From an uncultured Bacteroidia bacterium (GTDB taxonomy: Bacteria > Bacteroidota > Bacteroidia > Bacteroidales > F082): 64,000 bases of DNA. The DNA lies in the NCBI GenBank assembly GCA_902802535.1, contig CADCML010000011.1, positions 19,285 through 83,284 of the forward strand, written 5' to 3'. A program made the position numbers and the translations under genes. Shown in pieces: positions 10,001-17,571 of the stretch. Under the pieces are notes generated by a model that saw nothing but the letters and a program-made list of their open reading frames with translations, did no database searches and was not told the DNA's origin. Position 1 is the stretch's first letter. Every line of letters starts with the position of its first letter.

Positions 10001-10183
10001 TTCAAGGGCAAGCAAAGCGGCAAATATGTGTTGAGAACCAATTTCAAGGCAGACGATCTTGAATCTCTCCGCCTAACCGACCATGCCACGGGTACCGAAA
10101 TTGACTTGTTGCAACAACTAGAATACAATTTCACGGTCATCGGCCAAGAACCTGAAATCAGGTTTACGGTGACGTTTAAGTAA
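7079..10183 (+). CDS. Secreted protein with three cohesin-like domains, candidate scaffold
   Basis: A 1034-residue exported protein; signal peptide 1-18 (MKKLLIILICCLAGVARA). Three segments follow the cohesin pattern (a G-x-x-G opening, N-terminal strands, 'FQ' strand, 'G..G.L' strand, G-Y strand, a closing G-x-V): about 19-150, 245-383 and 487-622. They alternate with two HYDIN/ASPM-like Ig domains (about 151-245 and 381-486; LNYGHVPIRSDYYQTASVTN). The C-terminal third resembles the conserved tail regions of Bacteroidales surface proteins, but no T9SS sorting motif is visible at the very end (FTVTFK). Cohesins bind dockerins; the gene immediately upstream, overlapping by 4 bases, encodes a protease with a dockerin. 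Cohesin calls are by eye and may fall below strict profile thresholds; the scaffold role is inference. Confidence 0.7.
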   Translation: MKKLLIILICCLAGVARAENVVSVSSASGHPQDEVTLNVSLANTDEAVAFQADIPLGSQLTYVMGSVALNSERATDHIVTAAVVNGSLKILAYSITLSPFVGNEGTLLSFTLRLKNESGNYTLDMGSAKLSDASGTALPVTTQNGTVTILSPKLQINTTTLNYGHVPIRSDYYQTASVTNVGNEPLTITSITFSDAVFSCPDFTETIMQPGEYASFNFKFAPMLKGGVTATATIISNSISGNGIINLVADPFAVNEIHVGNTTGYCDSVVALPISMNNMEGIIGFQIEFNLNPALEFVDFTLSDRKTNHVATGVVSGTTLRLMAYSPSGATFTGDDGVIGTVRFLLKGMYGYYSLYPTKAVLADANGEDVLSDKYEGYVDIRSPQIYGDDMLDFGTSPVTETANREYVVNNWGNASMRIDQIVFDQEGFAVAEAFPITVPEWESSVLHVSYTREQKGNFNALMKIYSNDPQNGLKNVALSGSRYEPNSLELFADPFSLENGDVAVSLLMDNYSDIVALQANFQYPHESFSVQPYDFQLTERFSNHLLYSSSINDSTYRIIVLSMQNNAVEGHEGVVLNITLHPIGTPEAKEYTVSVSDIVLSGREGMNLFTGEFDPCEFHFFTVPMDFHFTTAGTWSKTSNWQYNTLPRDCDRVFIDANCQLDMDAEVTELSVTLGKTLTLQTGKTLTVIGSLTNTAATGLVIKEGAQLINASANVSATMEKNIVAYGNMNTPDGWYAIASPMDAMPIEGSTFLTPEYDLYRYNENSTNSHEWENHKMSHADFTSFENGRGYLYANNNTFSPAFIGTLNNTAITCPLSYSDRPNDELDGFNLIGNPFPHVIYKGAGAAIDNANLASGYYTLTNEGAWHVHTYEEAIQPGQGILVKATAPTALTIAKSNAAANAESDDTKDIATRISFIVTDGHGKDCAIVYFGQGTSLDKVNFPSNDTPMIAIVQEGKDYAIAHIDNKEIIDLKFKGKQSGKYVLRTNFKADDLESLRLTDHATGTEIDLLQQLEYNFTVIGQEPEIRFTVTFK

Positions 10184-10207
10184 CGATAAAAATTGAAGGT
10201 AGAAAAT

Positions 10208-10236
10208 GAAAAAGCCCTGCGCCGCAGGGCTTTTTC
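10208..10236. terminator. Bidirectional rho-independent terminator
   Basis: GCCCTGC-gcc-GCAGGGC stem (10214-10230) flanked by an A run on the left and a T run on the right. It lies between the convergent cohesin-like gene and pheS and can serve both. Confidence 0.85.
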
Positions 10237-10237
10237 A

Positions 10238-11269
10238 TTAAGCCAACTCAAACTGCTCCAAGAACTTCAAGTCGTTCTCAAAGAACAGCCTCAAGTCGTT
10301 AATGCCATATTTCAGCATAGCGATACGTTCCACACCCATGCCGAAGGCGAAGCCGGTGTATTTTTCTGGGTCGATACCGCTGGCGATGAGGATGTTGGGG
10401 TCACACATGCCGCAACCGAGGATTTCAACCCAACCTGTGTGCTTGCAGATGTTGCAGCCCTTGCCGCCACAGATGTTGCACGAGATGTCCATCTCCGCCG
10501 AAGTCTCGGTGAAGGGGAAATACGACGGGCGGAAACGCACCTTGGTGCCCTCGCCGAAGAACTCCTGCACAAAGTGATACAAGGTCTGCTTCAAATCAGC
10601 GAAGGAAACGCCCTCATCGATGTAAAGGCCCTCAATCTGATGGAAGATGCAGTGGGCACGAGCCGAGATGGCTTCGTTGCGGAACACACGGCCGGGAGCG
10701 ATGATGCGGATGGGCGGTTGATGGGTCTCCATCACGCGGACCTGCACACTCGATGTATGGGTGCGCAACAGCACATCCGAAGCCTTGTTGACATTGGGCT
10801 CCTTGTTGATGAAGAAGGTGTCCTGCATGTCGCGGGCGGGATGGTCAAGCGGGAAGTTCAAGGCCGAAAACACGTGGTAATCATCCTCAATCTCGGGACC
10901 TTCAGCGATGGTGAAGCCAAGATGGGAGAAAATCTCATTGATGTCACGGCGCACAATGGACAACGGGTGACGAGCACCTTTCATGTCGGCAGCGGGCATA
11001 CTCATGTCGAAGCCAGCATCGTTGCTGTGCTGATTATCAAACTTTTGCAATTGCTCTTCCACCTTCTCTTGCACGACGTTTTTCAACTCGTTGAGCATCA
11101 TGCCCATCTCCTTGCGGAGCTCGGGTGCCACGGTTTTGAAATCGGCGAACAAGGCAGGAATGACGCCTTTCTTGCTCAAATAAGTAATGCGGAAACTCTC
11201 CAAGGCATCTTTACTTTCAGCTTGGAAATCACGCACTTGGGATAGTATCTCTTCTATTTTCTCTTTCAT
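10238..11269 (-). CDS. pheS: Phenylalanine-tRNA ligase alpha subunit
   Basis: A 343-residue cytosolic class II aminoacyl-tRNA synthetase subunit that charges tRNA-Phe together with PheT (not in this window). The N-terminal coiled-coil arm (MKEKIEEILSQVRDFQAES) is followed by the catalytic core: GARHPLSIVRRDINEIFSHLGF, RTHTSSVQVRVM (motif 2 region), GRVFRNEAISARAH, and motif 3 GFAFGMGVERIAMLKYGIND. The ATG at 11269 gives the family's usual length. The upstream gap to the cyclophilin gene holds a palindromic repeat (11286-11362). It is last in a minus-strand cluster with the cyclophilin, DUF4270 and glycogen-synthase-like genes. Confidence 0.96.
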   Translation of the reverse strand: MKEKIEEILSQVRDFQAESKDALESFRITYLSKKGVIPALFADFKTVAPELRKEMGMMLNELKNVVQEKVEEQLQKFDNQHSNDAGFDMSMPAADMKGARHPLSIVRRDINEIFSHLGFTIAEGPEIEDDYHVFSALNFPLDHPARDMQDTFFINKEPNVNKASDVLLRTHTSSVQVRVMETHQPPIRIIAPGRVFRNEAISARAHCIFHQIEGLYIDEGVSFADLKQTLYHFVQEFFGEGTKVRFRPSYFPFTETSAEMDISCNICGGKGCNICKHTGWVEILGCGMCDPNILIASGIDPEKYTGFAFGMGVERIAMLKYGINDLRLFFENDLKFLEQFELA

Positions 11270-11285
11270 GTGAAGCTTGGTTTTC

Positions 11286-11362
11286 TGAATCGTCGTGCTT
11301 CGCTCGCGATGACGAAATACGTGTCTATGTCGTCGTTGCAAGGAGGTACGACGAAGCAATCC
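11286..11362. repeat. Palindromic dispersed repeat, copy 1
   Basis: On the minus strand it reads GGATTGCTTCGTCGT..., a spacer, then CGTCATCGCGAGCGAAGC...; the two ends are inverted copies. The same element, with better-matching GCAATGACG/TCATTGCG cores, occurs at 28970-29046 and as a half copy at 33994-34021. This copy fills most of the gap between the cyclophilin gene and pheS. Confidence 0.7.
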
Positions 11363-11364
11363 AA

Positions 11365-12000
11365 TTACTTTTCAATAGTTACTGAAATAATCGTCACTGG
11401 CTCGACGGGGACATCCATGCGGCCAGTCTTCACGGCGGCGATTTTGTCGACCACTTCAAGACCTTCGGTCACTTCGCCATAAACGGTGTATTCGCCGTCC
11501 AAGAAGGGCGTGCCACCCACGGTCTTGTAGGCTTGGCGTTCCTTGGCGGAGAACACTTTGCCCATGCGGCCTTCGAGCATGTCCAAGGCCTTGTCGTCAT
11601 ATACCTTGCCTTGCACGATGTAGAATTGCGAACCGCTGGAGGCCTTCTTGGGGTTCACTTGGTCGCCTTGACGGGCAGCAGCAAGGGCACCTTTCTTGTG
11701 GAAATGGTTGTCCTTGAACTCGGCAGGGACAGTATAGCCTGGGTCTAAGCGGCCATCGGCGTTCTGTCCGCCCTGAATCATGAACTGATTGATGACGCGG
11801 TGGAACGGCGAGCCGTTGTACCAGCCCTCGTTCACCAACTTGAGGAAGTTGTCGCGGTGCAACGGAGTGTCGTTATACAACTTGGCTTTAATGGTTCCCA
11901 TGCTCGTCTTGATGACGACGACGGTTTCTTTTTCTGTTGCTTTTTGTGCCGAGCAGGTCAAACCTGCGATAATCAAAGCGGCTAAAATCAGTTTTTTCAT
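11365..12000 (-). CDS. Cyclophilin-type peptidyl-prolyl cis-trans isomerase, exported
   Basis: A 211-residue protein with an N-terminal signal sequence (MKKLILAALIIAGLTCSAQ). The Cys at 16 could be a lipidation site (LTCS), so it may be a lipoprotein or a periplasmic enzyme. The cyclophilin core is complete: PLHRDNFLKLVNEGWYNGSPFHRVINQFMIQGG carries the catalytic Arg of FHRV, and SGSQFYIVQG and DGEYTVYGEV follow. It speeds proline isomerisation, here presumably for envelope protein folding. It lies between the DUF4270 gene and pheS on the same strand. The short PPIase form without extra domains is usual in Bacteroidota. Confidence 0.94.
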   Translation of the reverse strand: MKKLILAALIIAGLTCSAQKATEKETVVVIKTSMGTIKAKLYNDTPLHRDNFLKLVNEGWYNGSPFHRVINQFMIQGGQNADGRLDPGYTVPAEFKDNHFHKKGALAAARQGDQVNPKKASSGSQFYIVQGKVYDDKALDMLEGRMGKVFSAKERQAYKTVGGTPFLDGEYTVYGEVTEGLEVVDKIAAVKTGRMDVPVEPVTIISVTIEK

Positions 12001-12059
12001 ATTCCTTGATTTAATAATTCAAAATTCAACATTTAAAATTCCACATTTTTCGTTCCTAA

Positions 12060-13409
12060 CTACTCGTTCACAATCGAATAAGTAACTTCCAACCTCATCT
12101 TATCACCCGTAGTGGCGTTGGGGCCGTTGATGACATAGCGCGACGCGTTGTAGGACGCACCGTTGATGCTCAAACTGAGTCCCAGATTGTCTCTCGTTTC
12201 CATAATCATGCTCTGCAAGTACTCCGTGATGCGGAAAGTAACCGATTGATTGCTTGAGTTATAGGTACCGTCGAAGAAGTTGCTGCCTTCGAGATAGTCG
12301 GGCAAGATATAGGTGGTGGTGTCGGAGCTGTAGCCCACCAGCATGAAATTGTCGGGAGCTTTATAAATCGAGTCCGTCAGCGTCTTTGAAACGGGCAAGA
12401 TGAGCTTGGCCTCGTTGACCACGATGTGGCAATCTTCTAAAGTGTCAGCCCAATGGGTAAGGTTGGGGAAAAGCACCTTGGCCCTCACACCGCCCATGGT
12501 CTGCAAGTAAAGAGTCGACTGGCCCAATGCCTCTTGGCCGTCCACCAGTTGGCTCACAAACTCGGGACTGCCCTGCGTGTAGTCGTGGTTGATATGGTTG
12601 AAATAGGTGTCGGACGTGGTCACATAGAAATTGTAGCGCATGGACTTTTCGGGCGTTTCTGCGTTGTGATAGTACAACTGCAGCAAGGTATAAGTATTGT
12701 TGGTCAGGTTGATGGCACTGATGGCACCGTTGAGAGCCACAGGGGCACAAGTCACATAAAGGCCCTTGAAATGTTGCTTGAAAAGGTCAGGACGCGAGTA
12801 GGACGCGGTGTCAAGGTTAATGAGCGCGTTGCCCAACTCTAAACTCAGCGGGATGCGAATGATGGGTTGCGCCACGGTATCGCTGCCGATGACATGCACC
12901 TTGGTTTTCGGGCGCGGGCTGAACTGGTAGCCGTTGGCATAGTCGACGACATCCGTAGCTACTTCCGAATAATTGTAATAGGTAGTTTCAAACCCGAGGC
13001 TGTCCGTCAGCTCGTAGGCGTGCACCGTTTGCATGGTCATAGTGTCGCCGTAATAGCCTGAAATACAAAGTTGCAGCACCAACGAGTCGACCACGGGGCT
13101 ACTGCCAAAGCTTTGTCCGGCCACCGAAGGGCGAAACTGGGTATAGAATCCCGCCTCAGAAGTGCCGAATACAGGGTCTTTCATGGCACCCAACAAGGCA
13201 TTGGTGGCATTGCTTGTAGCTACGGAATCAAAATAAGAATGGCAGACAATCTCGGTAGTGTCAATATGGAAAATGCCAATATAGGTGTCATCGGAAACCA
13301 GGTTGTTGCCTATGGTTTCGGGCGACTTCTTACATGAGGCAAAGGACAATGCCAGCATACCAATCATTAACACCAAGCAGGTTGGGATAGTTGAATGATG
13401 TGTTTTCAT
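12060..13409 (-). CDS. DUF4270 family lipoprotein
   Basis: A 449-residue predicted lipoprotein: hydrophobic leader ending in FASC with Cys26. The mature part begins KKSPETIGNNLVSDDTYIGIF and continues with the repetitive beta-rich strands and FGTSEAGFYTQFRP motif of DUF4270. The function of the family is unknown. It lies 30 bases downstream of a glycogen-synthase-like gene; this neighbour pair recurs in Bacteroidales, as I recall, so a shared job in envelope or storage-glycan biology is possible but unproven. Confidence 0.85.
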   Translation of the reverse strand: MKTHHSTIPTCLVLMIGMLALSFASCKKSPETIGNNLVSDDTYIGIFHIDTTEIVCHSYFDSVATSNATNALLGAMKDPVFGTSEAGFYTQFRPSVAGQSFGSSPVVDSLVLQLCISGYYGDTMTMQTVHAYELTDSLGFETTYYNYSEVATDVVDYANGYQFSPRPKTKVHVIGSDTVAQPIIRIPLSLELGNALINLDTASYSRPDLFKQHFKGLYVTCAPVALNGAISAINLTNNTYTLLQLYYHNAETPEKSMRYNFYVTTSDTYFNHINHDYTQGSPEFVSQLVDGQEALGQSTLYLQTMGGVRAKVLFPNLTHWADTLEDCHIVVNEAKLILPVSKTLTDSIYKAPDNFMLVGYSSDTTTYILPDYLEGSNFFDGTYNSSNQSVTFRITEYLQSMIMETRDNLGLSLSINGASYNASRYVINGPNATTGDKMRLEVTYSIVNE

Positions 13410-13439
13410 CTGGTCGAAAATTTGTTGTGGTTATTCATG

Positions 13440-14261
13440 TTATTTTCCAAGCATGACATCGTAAAATTCGTTGCAAGCCTGCGCATAATGCACTTGCTCC
13501 TGATAGGTGAGAACCGGCTTCTTGACGGTTTGCAAATGGGCCTCAATCTCAGGATGAAGGTGGTCGGTGCAGACCACGATGCCGTCGGAATAGTCGATGG
13601 CGGCCTTGGTCAGGTTGACGTAATTGCCTTCCTTGAAATACTTGAGGTCTTTGGCCGTCATGCCTGGCAGTTTCATCATCTTGTCGAAGCCTGGCTTGAA
13701 GTTCTCCTCGAAGCCATCGTCATAGATGGAGTAAACAATTTTCGTCTCGTTGAAGAGCGGGTTGTCGCGGACATTCATGGCACGCTTGATGTAGACTGGC
13801 ATCAAAGCCGAAATCCAGCCATGGCAATGGATGACGTCGGGCGACCAGTTGAGTTTCTTCACCGTCTCGATGACACCACGGGTAAAGAACACGCAACGGT
13901 AGTCGTTGTCGTCGCAAAACACGCCTTTTTCGTCATACATCAGGTGCTTTTTCTTCGTGAAGAAATCGTCGTTGTCGATGAAATAAATCTGCATCCTCGC
14001 CTTTTGGATGGAAGCCACCTTGATAATCAGCGGGTGGTCCGTGTCGTTGATGATGAGGTTCATGCCCGAGAGGCGAATCACCTCGTGGAGCTGGTTGCGG
14101 CGTTCGTTGATAACACCGTAACGCGGCATGAAGATTCTGATTTCCTTACCGCTTTCTTGTGTGGCTTGAGGAAGGTAGCGACCAACGAGGCTCATCGGCG
14201 TTTCCGGCAAATAGGGTGCGATTTCCTGATGGACGAATAGTACTCTTGTCTTGCTAGTCAT
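13440..14261 (-). CDS. Glycogen/starch synthase N-terminal-domain protein (GT5-like, short form)
   Basis: A 273-residue cytosolic protein resembling only the N-terminal Rossmann domain of GT5 glycogen synthases: VLFVHQEIAPYLPETPMSLVGRYLPQATQE, FMPRYG, DVIHCHGW and a YSIYDDGF strand. Full-length GlgA is about 480 residues; the C-terminal GT-B half with the nucleotide-sugar site is missing. No stop or frameshift relic of that half lies downstream, where the DUF4270 gene starts after 30 bases. Short forms of this type are commonly annotated as 'glycogen/starch synthase' in Bacteroidota, so this is probably a natural variant rather than a truncation. Catalysis is uncertain. It has its own promoter at 14287-14294. 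Confidence 0.8.
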   Translation of the reverse strand: MTSKTRVLFVHQEIAPYLPETPMSLVGRYLPQATQESGKEIRIFMPRYGVINERRNQLHEVIRLSGMNLIINDTDHPLIIKVASIQKARMQIYFIDNDDFFTKKKHLMYDEKGVFCDDNDYRCVFFTRGVIETVKKLNWSPDVIHCHGWISALMPVYIKRAMNVRDNPLFNETKIVYSIYDDGFEENFKPGFDKMMKLPGMTAKDLKYFKEGNYVNLTKAAIDYSDGIVVCTDHLHPEIEAHLQTVKKPVLTYQEQVHYAQACNEFYDVMLGK

Positions 14262-14286
14262 GGGCTTTAGTCTTGCTTAGAAACTA

Positions 14287-14294
14287 CAAAATTA
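14287..14294 (-). promoter_or_regulatory. -7 promoter box of glycogen-synthase-like gene
   Basis: TAATTTTG on the minus strand, 25 bases before the ATG at 14261; divergent from the meaB promoter. Confidence 0.55.
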
Positions 14295-14335
14295 CGCATT
14301 TTTTTTGGAATAACGCAAATAAAAATAAAAAACCC

Positions 14336-14343
14336 TACCTTTG
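14336..14343 (+). promoter_or_regulatory. -7 promoter box of meaB
   Basis: TACCTTTG, 44 bases before the ATG at 14388. Confidence 0.6.
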
Positions 14344-14387
14344 CCGAACCAAATCGAAAATTAAACGAAACTAAACCGCAGCCCGCT

Positions 14388-15503
14388 ATGGAACACGAAC
14401 ACTTTGAAAATCAGGAGCATGAGTGGGAATCGAACCTCAAAGTCACCGAGGGTGTCGATGGTCCCATCCAAGTCAACCCCAACGCTTTGGAACGCATGAA
14501 ACGCAACCAACAGCAGCTCATGCCGTTGGAATGGTATGTTGATGGCATCCTCAAAGGCGACCGCGTGACGCTGAGCAAGGCTATCACCTTGGTTGAGAGT
14601 GCCTTGCCGAAGCATCAGGATTTGGCGCAACAAATCATCGCGGCCTGCCTGCCCCATGCAGGCAAGGCCTTGCGATTGGGCATTACAGGCGTTCCAGGCG
14701 CGGGCAAAAGCACTTTCATTGAGGCTTTGGGCGTGCATCTTTGCGACAAGGGACAAAAACTTGCGGTTTTGGCCATCGACCCGTCGAGCCAACGCTCGAA
14801 AGGCAGCATTTTGGGCGACAAGACCCGCATGGAAACCCTTTCGGTACATCCCAACGCCTACATCCGCCCATCGGCCTCGGCAGGCACTTTGGGTGGCGTG
14901 GCTCGCAAGACAAGAGAAACGATAATCCTTTGCGAAGCAGCGGGTTATGACACCATTTTCGTGGAAACCGTGGGCGTGGGCCAATCCGAAACAGCGGTGC
15001 ATTCCATGGTCGATTTCTTCCTCCTTATATTAATAAGCGGTGCCGGCGACGAACTGCAAGGCATCAAGCGCGGCATCATGGAGATGGCCGACGGCATCGC
15101 TGTGAACAAGGCCGACGGCGACAACGTAATGCGCGCCAACCGCGCCGCAGCGGAATGCAGAAACGCTTTACATTTGTTCCCCTTGCCTGAATCGGGACAA
15201 GAAACCAAGGTGCTGACTTGCTCCGCGCAGACGGGATATAATATTAATGAGGTGTGGCAGATGGTGTTCGATCACGTACAAGCCATCCGCGACAACGGCT
15301 ACCTTTATAGGAAACGCGCCCAACAAGATGTCCAAATGATGTACGACTCGATGGACAGTGCCCTGAAAAACGATTTCTACCAAAACCAACTCGTTTCCGA
15401 CCTCCTCCCCTTGGTCGAAAGCGACGTGCGCGGGCAACGTATGAGCGCTTACATTGGGGCGCAAAAATTGTTGGATGCTTATTTTAATATGCTGAAAAGG
15501 TAG
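14388..15503 (+). CDS. meaB: Methylmalonyl-CoA mutase-associated GTPase MeaB (ArgK family)
   Basis: A 371-residue cytosolic G3E-type GTPase. After a helical N-terminal region, the G domain has Walker A GVPGAGKST (about residue 103), the Mg/switch segment VLAIDPSSQRSKGSILGDKTRM, VETVGVGQSE and NKADGDN (base-recognition motif). MeaB gates adenosylcobalamin loading and protects methylmalonyl-CoA mutase, which links succinate to propionate. The mutase genes are not in this window. The C-terminal dimerisation segment (SDVRGQRMSAYIGAQKLLDAYF) is present, so the gene is full length. The next gene starts 3 bases after the stop. Confidence 0.94.
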   Translation: MEHEHFENQEHEWESNLKVTEGVDGPIQVNPNALERMKRNQQQLMPLEWYVDGILKGDRVTLSKAITLVESALPKHQDLAQQIIAACLPHAGKALRLGITGVPGAGKSTFIEALGVHLCDKGQKLAVLAIDPSSQRSKGSILGDKTRMETLSVHPNAYIRPSASAGTLGGVARKTRETIILCEAAGYDTIFVETVGVGQSETAVHSMVDFFLLILISGAGDELQGIKRGIMEMADGIAVNKADGDNVMRANRAAAECRNALHLFPLPESGQETKVLTCSAQTGYNINEVWQMVFDHVQAIRDNGYLYRKRAQQDVQMMYDSMDSALKNDFYQNQLVSDLLPLVESDVRGQRMSAYIGAQKLLDAYFNMLKR

Positions 15504-15506
15504 CCT

Positions 15507-17408
15507 ATGAAGAGAATCATACTCACTTTGATACTATCCACGCTTTTTCTTGTTCTCTCGGCACAAGATGTTGACAGGGACAGGCGTATTATGGAGCGTG
15601 TGATGGCCGATAGTGATAGGTATTCATACGCTTCCGCCTCTCACGACACGCTTGAAGTGGCTGTGAATAATGCCGTTGCGCTTTTGGCCAGTCAGATTGT
15701 GACGGACGTGCGGGTGCAGACTAAATCAGAAACCCATTCCGTCACAGGAAACGACAATGTGGAGGAACGGCTGTTCTACGACCAGGTGGCCGAAACTTTT
15801 ACCAATGTCAGGCTGAAAGATTATCATACCCTCGTGGTGGCCAAACCAGACAGGAAAAGCAGCAACTATACCGCTTTTGTCTATATAGAGAAGGAAAGCA
15901 TTGCGCAGATTTACGCCGAGATTGAGGCAGAAGAACAGGAGGCGAGATTGGCAAAGGCCAAGAAAATCGGCGAGGACGTGAACTTCTATTACAACGAAGG
16001 CTGTAAGGCAGTAAAAGATGTGCGCATCGGTGATGCACTGAAGTATTGGTATTGGGCATACGCCCTCAGTATCGGAACCAACGCTACAATTGGGAACGAG
16101 CCTGCCGCCAGGTTTCTCGAAACCAAAATAGACCAATTGTTAGGTAATATTCAATTGAGTGCCATTTCTTGTGAGAAGGTAAAAATCAACGATTTGCAGG
16201 AGAAATACAATGTCATCCTCAATATTCAGTATAAGGACGATGCTTCGGCGTTTCATAAAGTCACCAACCTCGACTACGAATACAACGACGGATATACCCA
16301 ACAGAAAGGAGCCCGAGTGAGAGACGGCATAGGCACCCTCGAACTGCAATACGAATTGGATGAGGTGCGCTTTTATTGCGTTTACAAGTACGACGAGAAC
16401 GAAACTCCTGCCGATGTCTATAACATTGTGAAGACAAAAGGAACTAAGAAATTTGCTTCGGCCACCAAGATGGTCAAAATTAGCAACGAGGCCAAGAAAG
16501 TGAAGGACGTCGTTGTCAATCAGGGCGATGTTGAACTACCAGTGACATATAGTACAGAAGAAAAGGGAATTTCAACGGTGGCTGTTCTGTCCGAAAGCAA
16601 ACAGAAGTTACTATTAAGCCAGATGGAAAGCATCGAAAACGCTATTCGTAATAAGAATTACGCTTCCGTTCAGTCGCTTTTCACCAAAGAAGGCTACGAC
16701 AGCTTCCTGAAACTCGTCAGGCGTGGCAATGCGACCATCGTAGGCAAGCCGCAATACAAATTCATGAATTTTGGTCGGCTCACATTGTGCCGAAGTATCA
16801 CCATGCAATTCCGTTTTCGCAACAACAAGCAATTTATTGAGAATGTCACTTTCCGTTTCAATGCTGACAACCTCGTTGAGTCCCTTGCCTTCACCCTGTC
16901 AGATGTGGCTGAGAGCGACATCCTCCAGAAAGGCGATTGGAACCGTGATTCACGCCTAACGTTAATGACATTCCTCGAAGATTATCAAACAGCCTACGCC
17001 CTTGGACGTGACAAATACCTTGAAAGTATCTTTTCAGACAACGCCCTTATTATTGTAGGTAACAAGCTGGAGTCAAGAGTGCTTGCTGATGGTGTTAGGT
17101 TGGTGGAGCATGTGAGATATGACACACTTTCGAAGAAGCAGTACATTGATCGTTTGAGAAGGCATTTCGCCACGAAGGAATATATCAACCTTAACTTTAC
17201 GGAAACAGACTTTCAACGCGCCTCCAACAACAAGGAGATGTATGGTATACGTGTCAGACAGGAGTATTTCTCCAGCAACTACGGTGATGTGGGCTATCTT
17301 TTCCTGTTGGTTGACCTCCGCAACGAGTTGCCCATCATCCATGTCAGGGCATGGCAAAACGACAAGCTTCCGCTGGAATCGCTTATTGAGTTGAATGATT
17401 TTTATTGA
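15507..17408 (+). CDS. Secreted protein of unknown function with LPP20-like N-terminal region
   Basis: A 633-residue protein with a signal peptide (MKRIILTLILSTLFLVLSAQ). Residues about 35-170 (ATVNNAVALLASQI-like segment, then FTNVRLKDYHTLVV...TAFVYIEKESI) resemble the LPP20/'SLBP' fold seen in many Bacteroidota envelope proteins. A short charged coiled coil follows (EIEAEEQEARLAKAKKIGED) and then a TPR-like stretch (NEGCKAVKDVRIGDALKYWYWAYALS). The remaining 400 residues are soluble and mixed alpha/beta without a motif I recognise. It sits 3 bases after meaB and is probably co-transcribed, but I see no functional link with the GTPase. Confidence 0.6.
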   Translation: MKRIILTLILSTLFLVLSAQDVDRDRRIMERVMADSDRYSYASASHDTLEVAVNNAVALLASQIVTDVRVQTKSETHSVTGNDNVEERLFYDQVAETFTNVRLKDYHTLVVAKPDRKSSNYTAFVYIEKESIAQIYAEIEAEEQEARLAKAKKIGEDVNFYYNEGCKAVKDVRIGDALKYWYWAYALSIGTNATIGNEPAARFLETKIDQLLGNIQLSAISCEKVKINDLQEKYNVILNIQYKDDASAFHKVTNLDYEYNDGYTQQKGARVRDGIGTLELQYELDEVRFYCVYKYDENETPADVYNIVKTKGTKKFASATKMVKISNEAKKVKDVVVNQGDVELPVTYSTEEKGISTVAVLSESKQKLLLSQMESIENAIRNKNYASVQSLFTKEGYDSFLKLVRRGNATIVGKPQYKFMNFGRLTLCRSITMQFRFRNNKQFIENVTFRFNADNLVESLAFTLSDVAESDILQKGDWNRDSRLTLMTFLEDYQTAYALGRDKYLESIFSDNALIIVGNKLESRVLADGVRLVEHVRYDTLSKKQYIDRLRRHFATKEYINLNFTETDFQRASNNKEMYGIRVRQEYFSSNYGDVGYLFLLVDLRNELPIIHVRAWQNDKLPLESLIELNDFY

Positions 17409-17460
17409 AGCTTATAAAGACAAACAGCTTTGTCTATGGTCAAATAATCACTTTTACCAA

Positions 17461-17562
17461 TTTTATTCCTCTAAACCTTGGTAAAAAATCGAAATTTAGA
17501 GAAATAAAACACTTTAATTCTCTGAATGCGATATTTTTTGTACCTTTGCAGAGAAATAAAAC
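17461..17562. repeat. Two tandem inverted-repeat units over the promoter of the AAA ATPase at 17572
   Basis: Unit 1 pairs TTTTATTCCTCTAAA (17461-17475) with TTTAGAGAAATAAAA (17495-17509), 14 of 15 complementary. Unit 2 pairs TTTAATTCTCTGAA (17513-17526) with AGAGAAATAAAAC (17550-17562). The motif AGAGAAATAAAAC repeats at 17498 and 17550, a 52-base period. The -7 box lies in the loop of unit 2 and the start codon is 10 bases after the array, so this is placed like an operator. Confidence 0.65.
17541..17548 (+). promoter_or_regulatory. -7 promoter box of AAA ATPase gene
   Basis: TACCTTTG, 23 bases before the ATG at 17572, inside the inverted-repeat array. Confidence 0.6.
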
Positions 17563-17571
17563 CGATATGGC

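Noticed and set aside
10193-11245. Long plus-strand frame opposite pheS
   Set aside because: Antisense shadow of pheS, whose motifs and length are perfect; the frame is open because of codon bias.
14388-15503. Orphan meaB without mutase genes as an anomaly
   Set aside because: meaB is often unlinked to the mutase in Bacteroidota, and the window shows only part of the genome.
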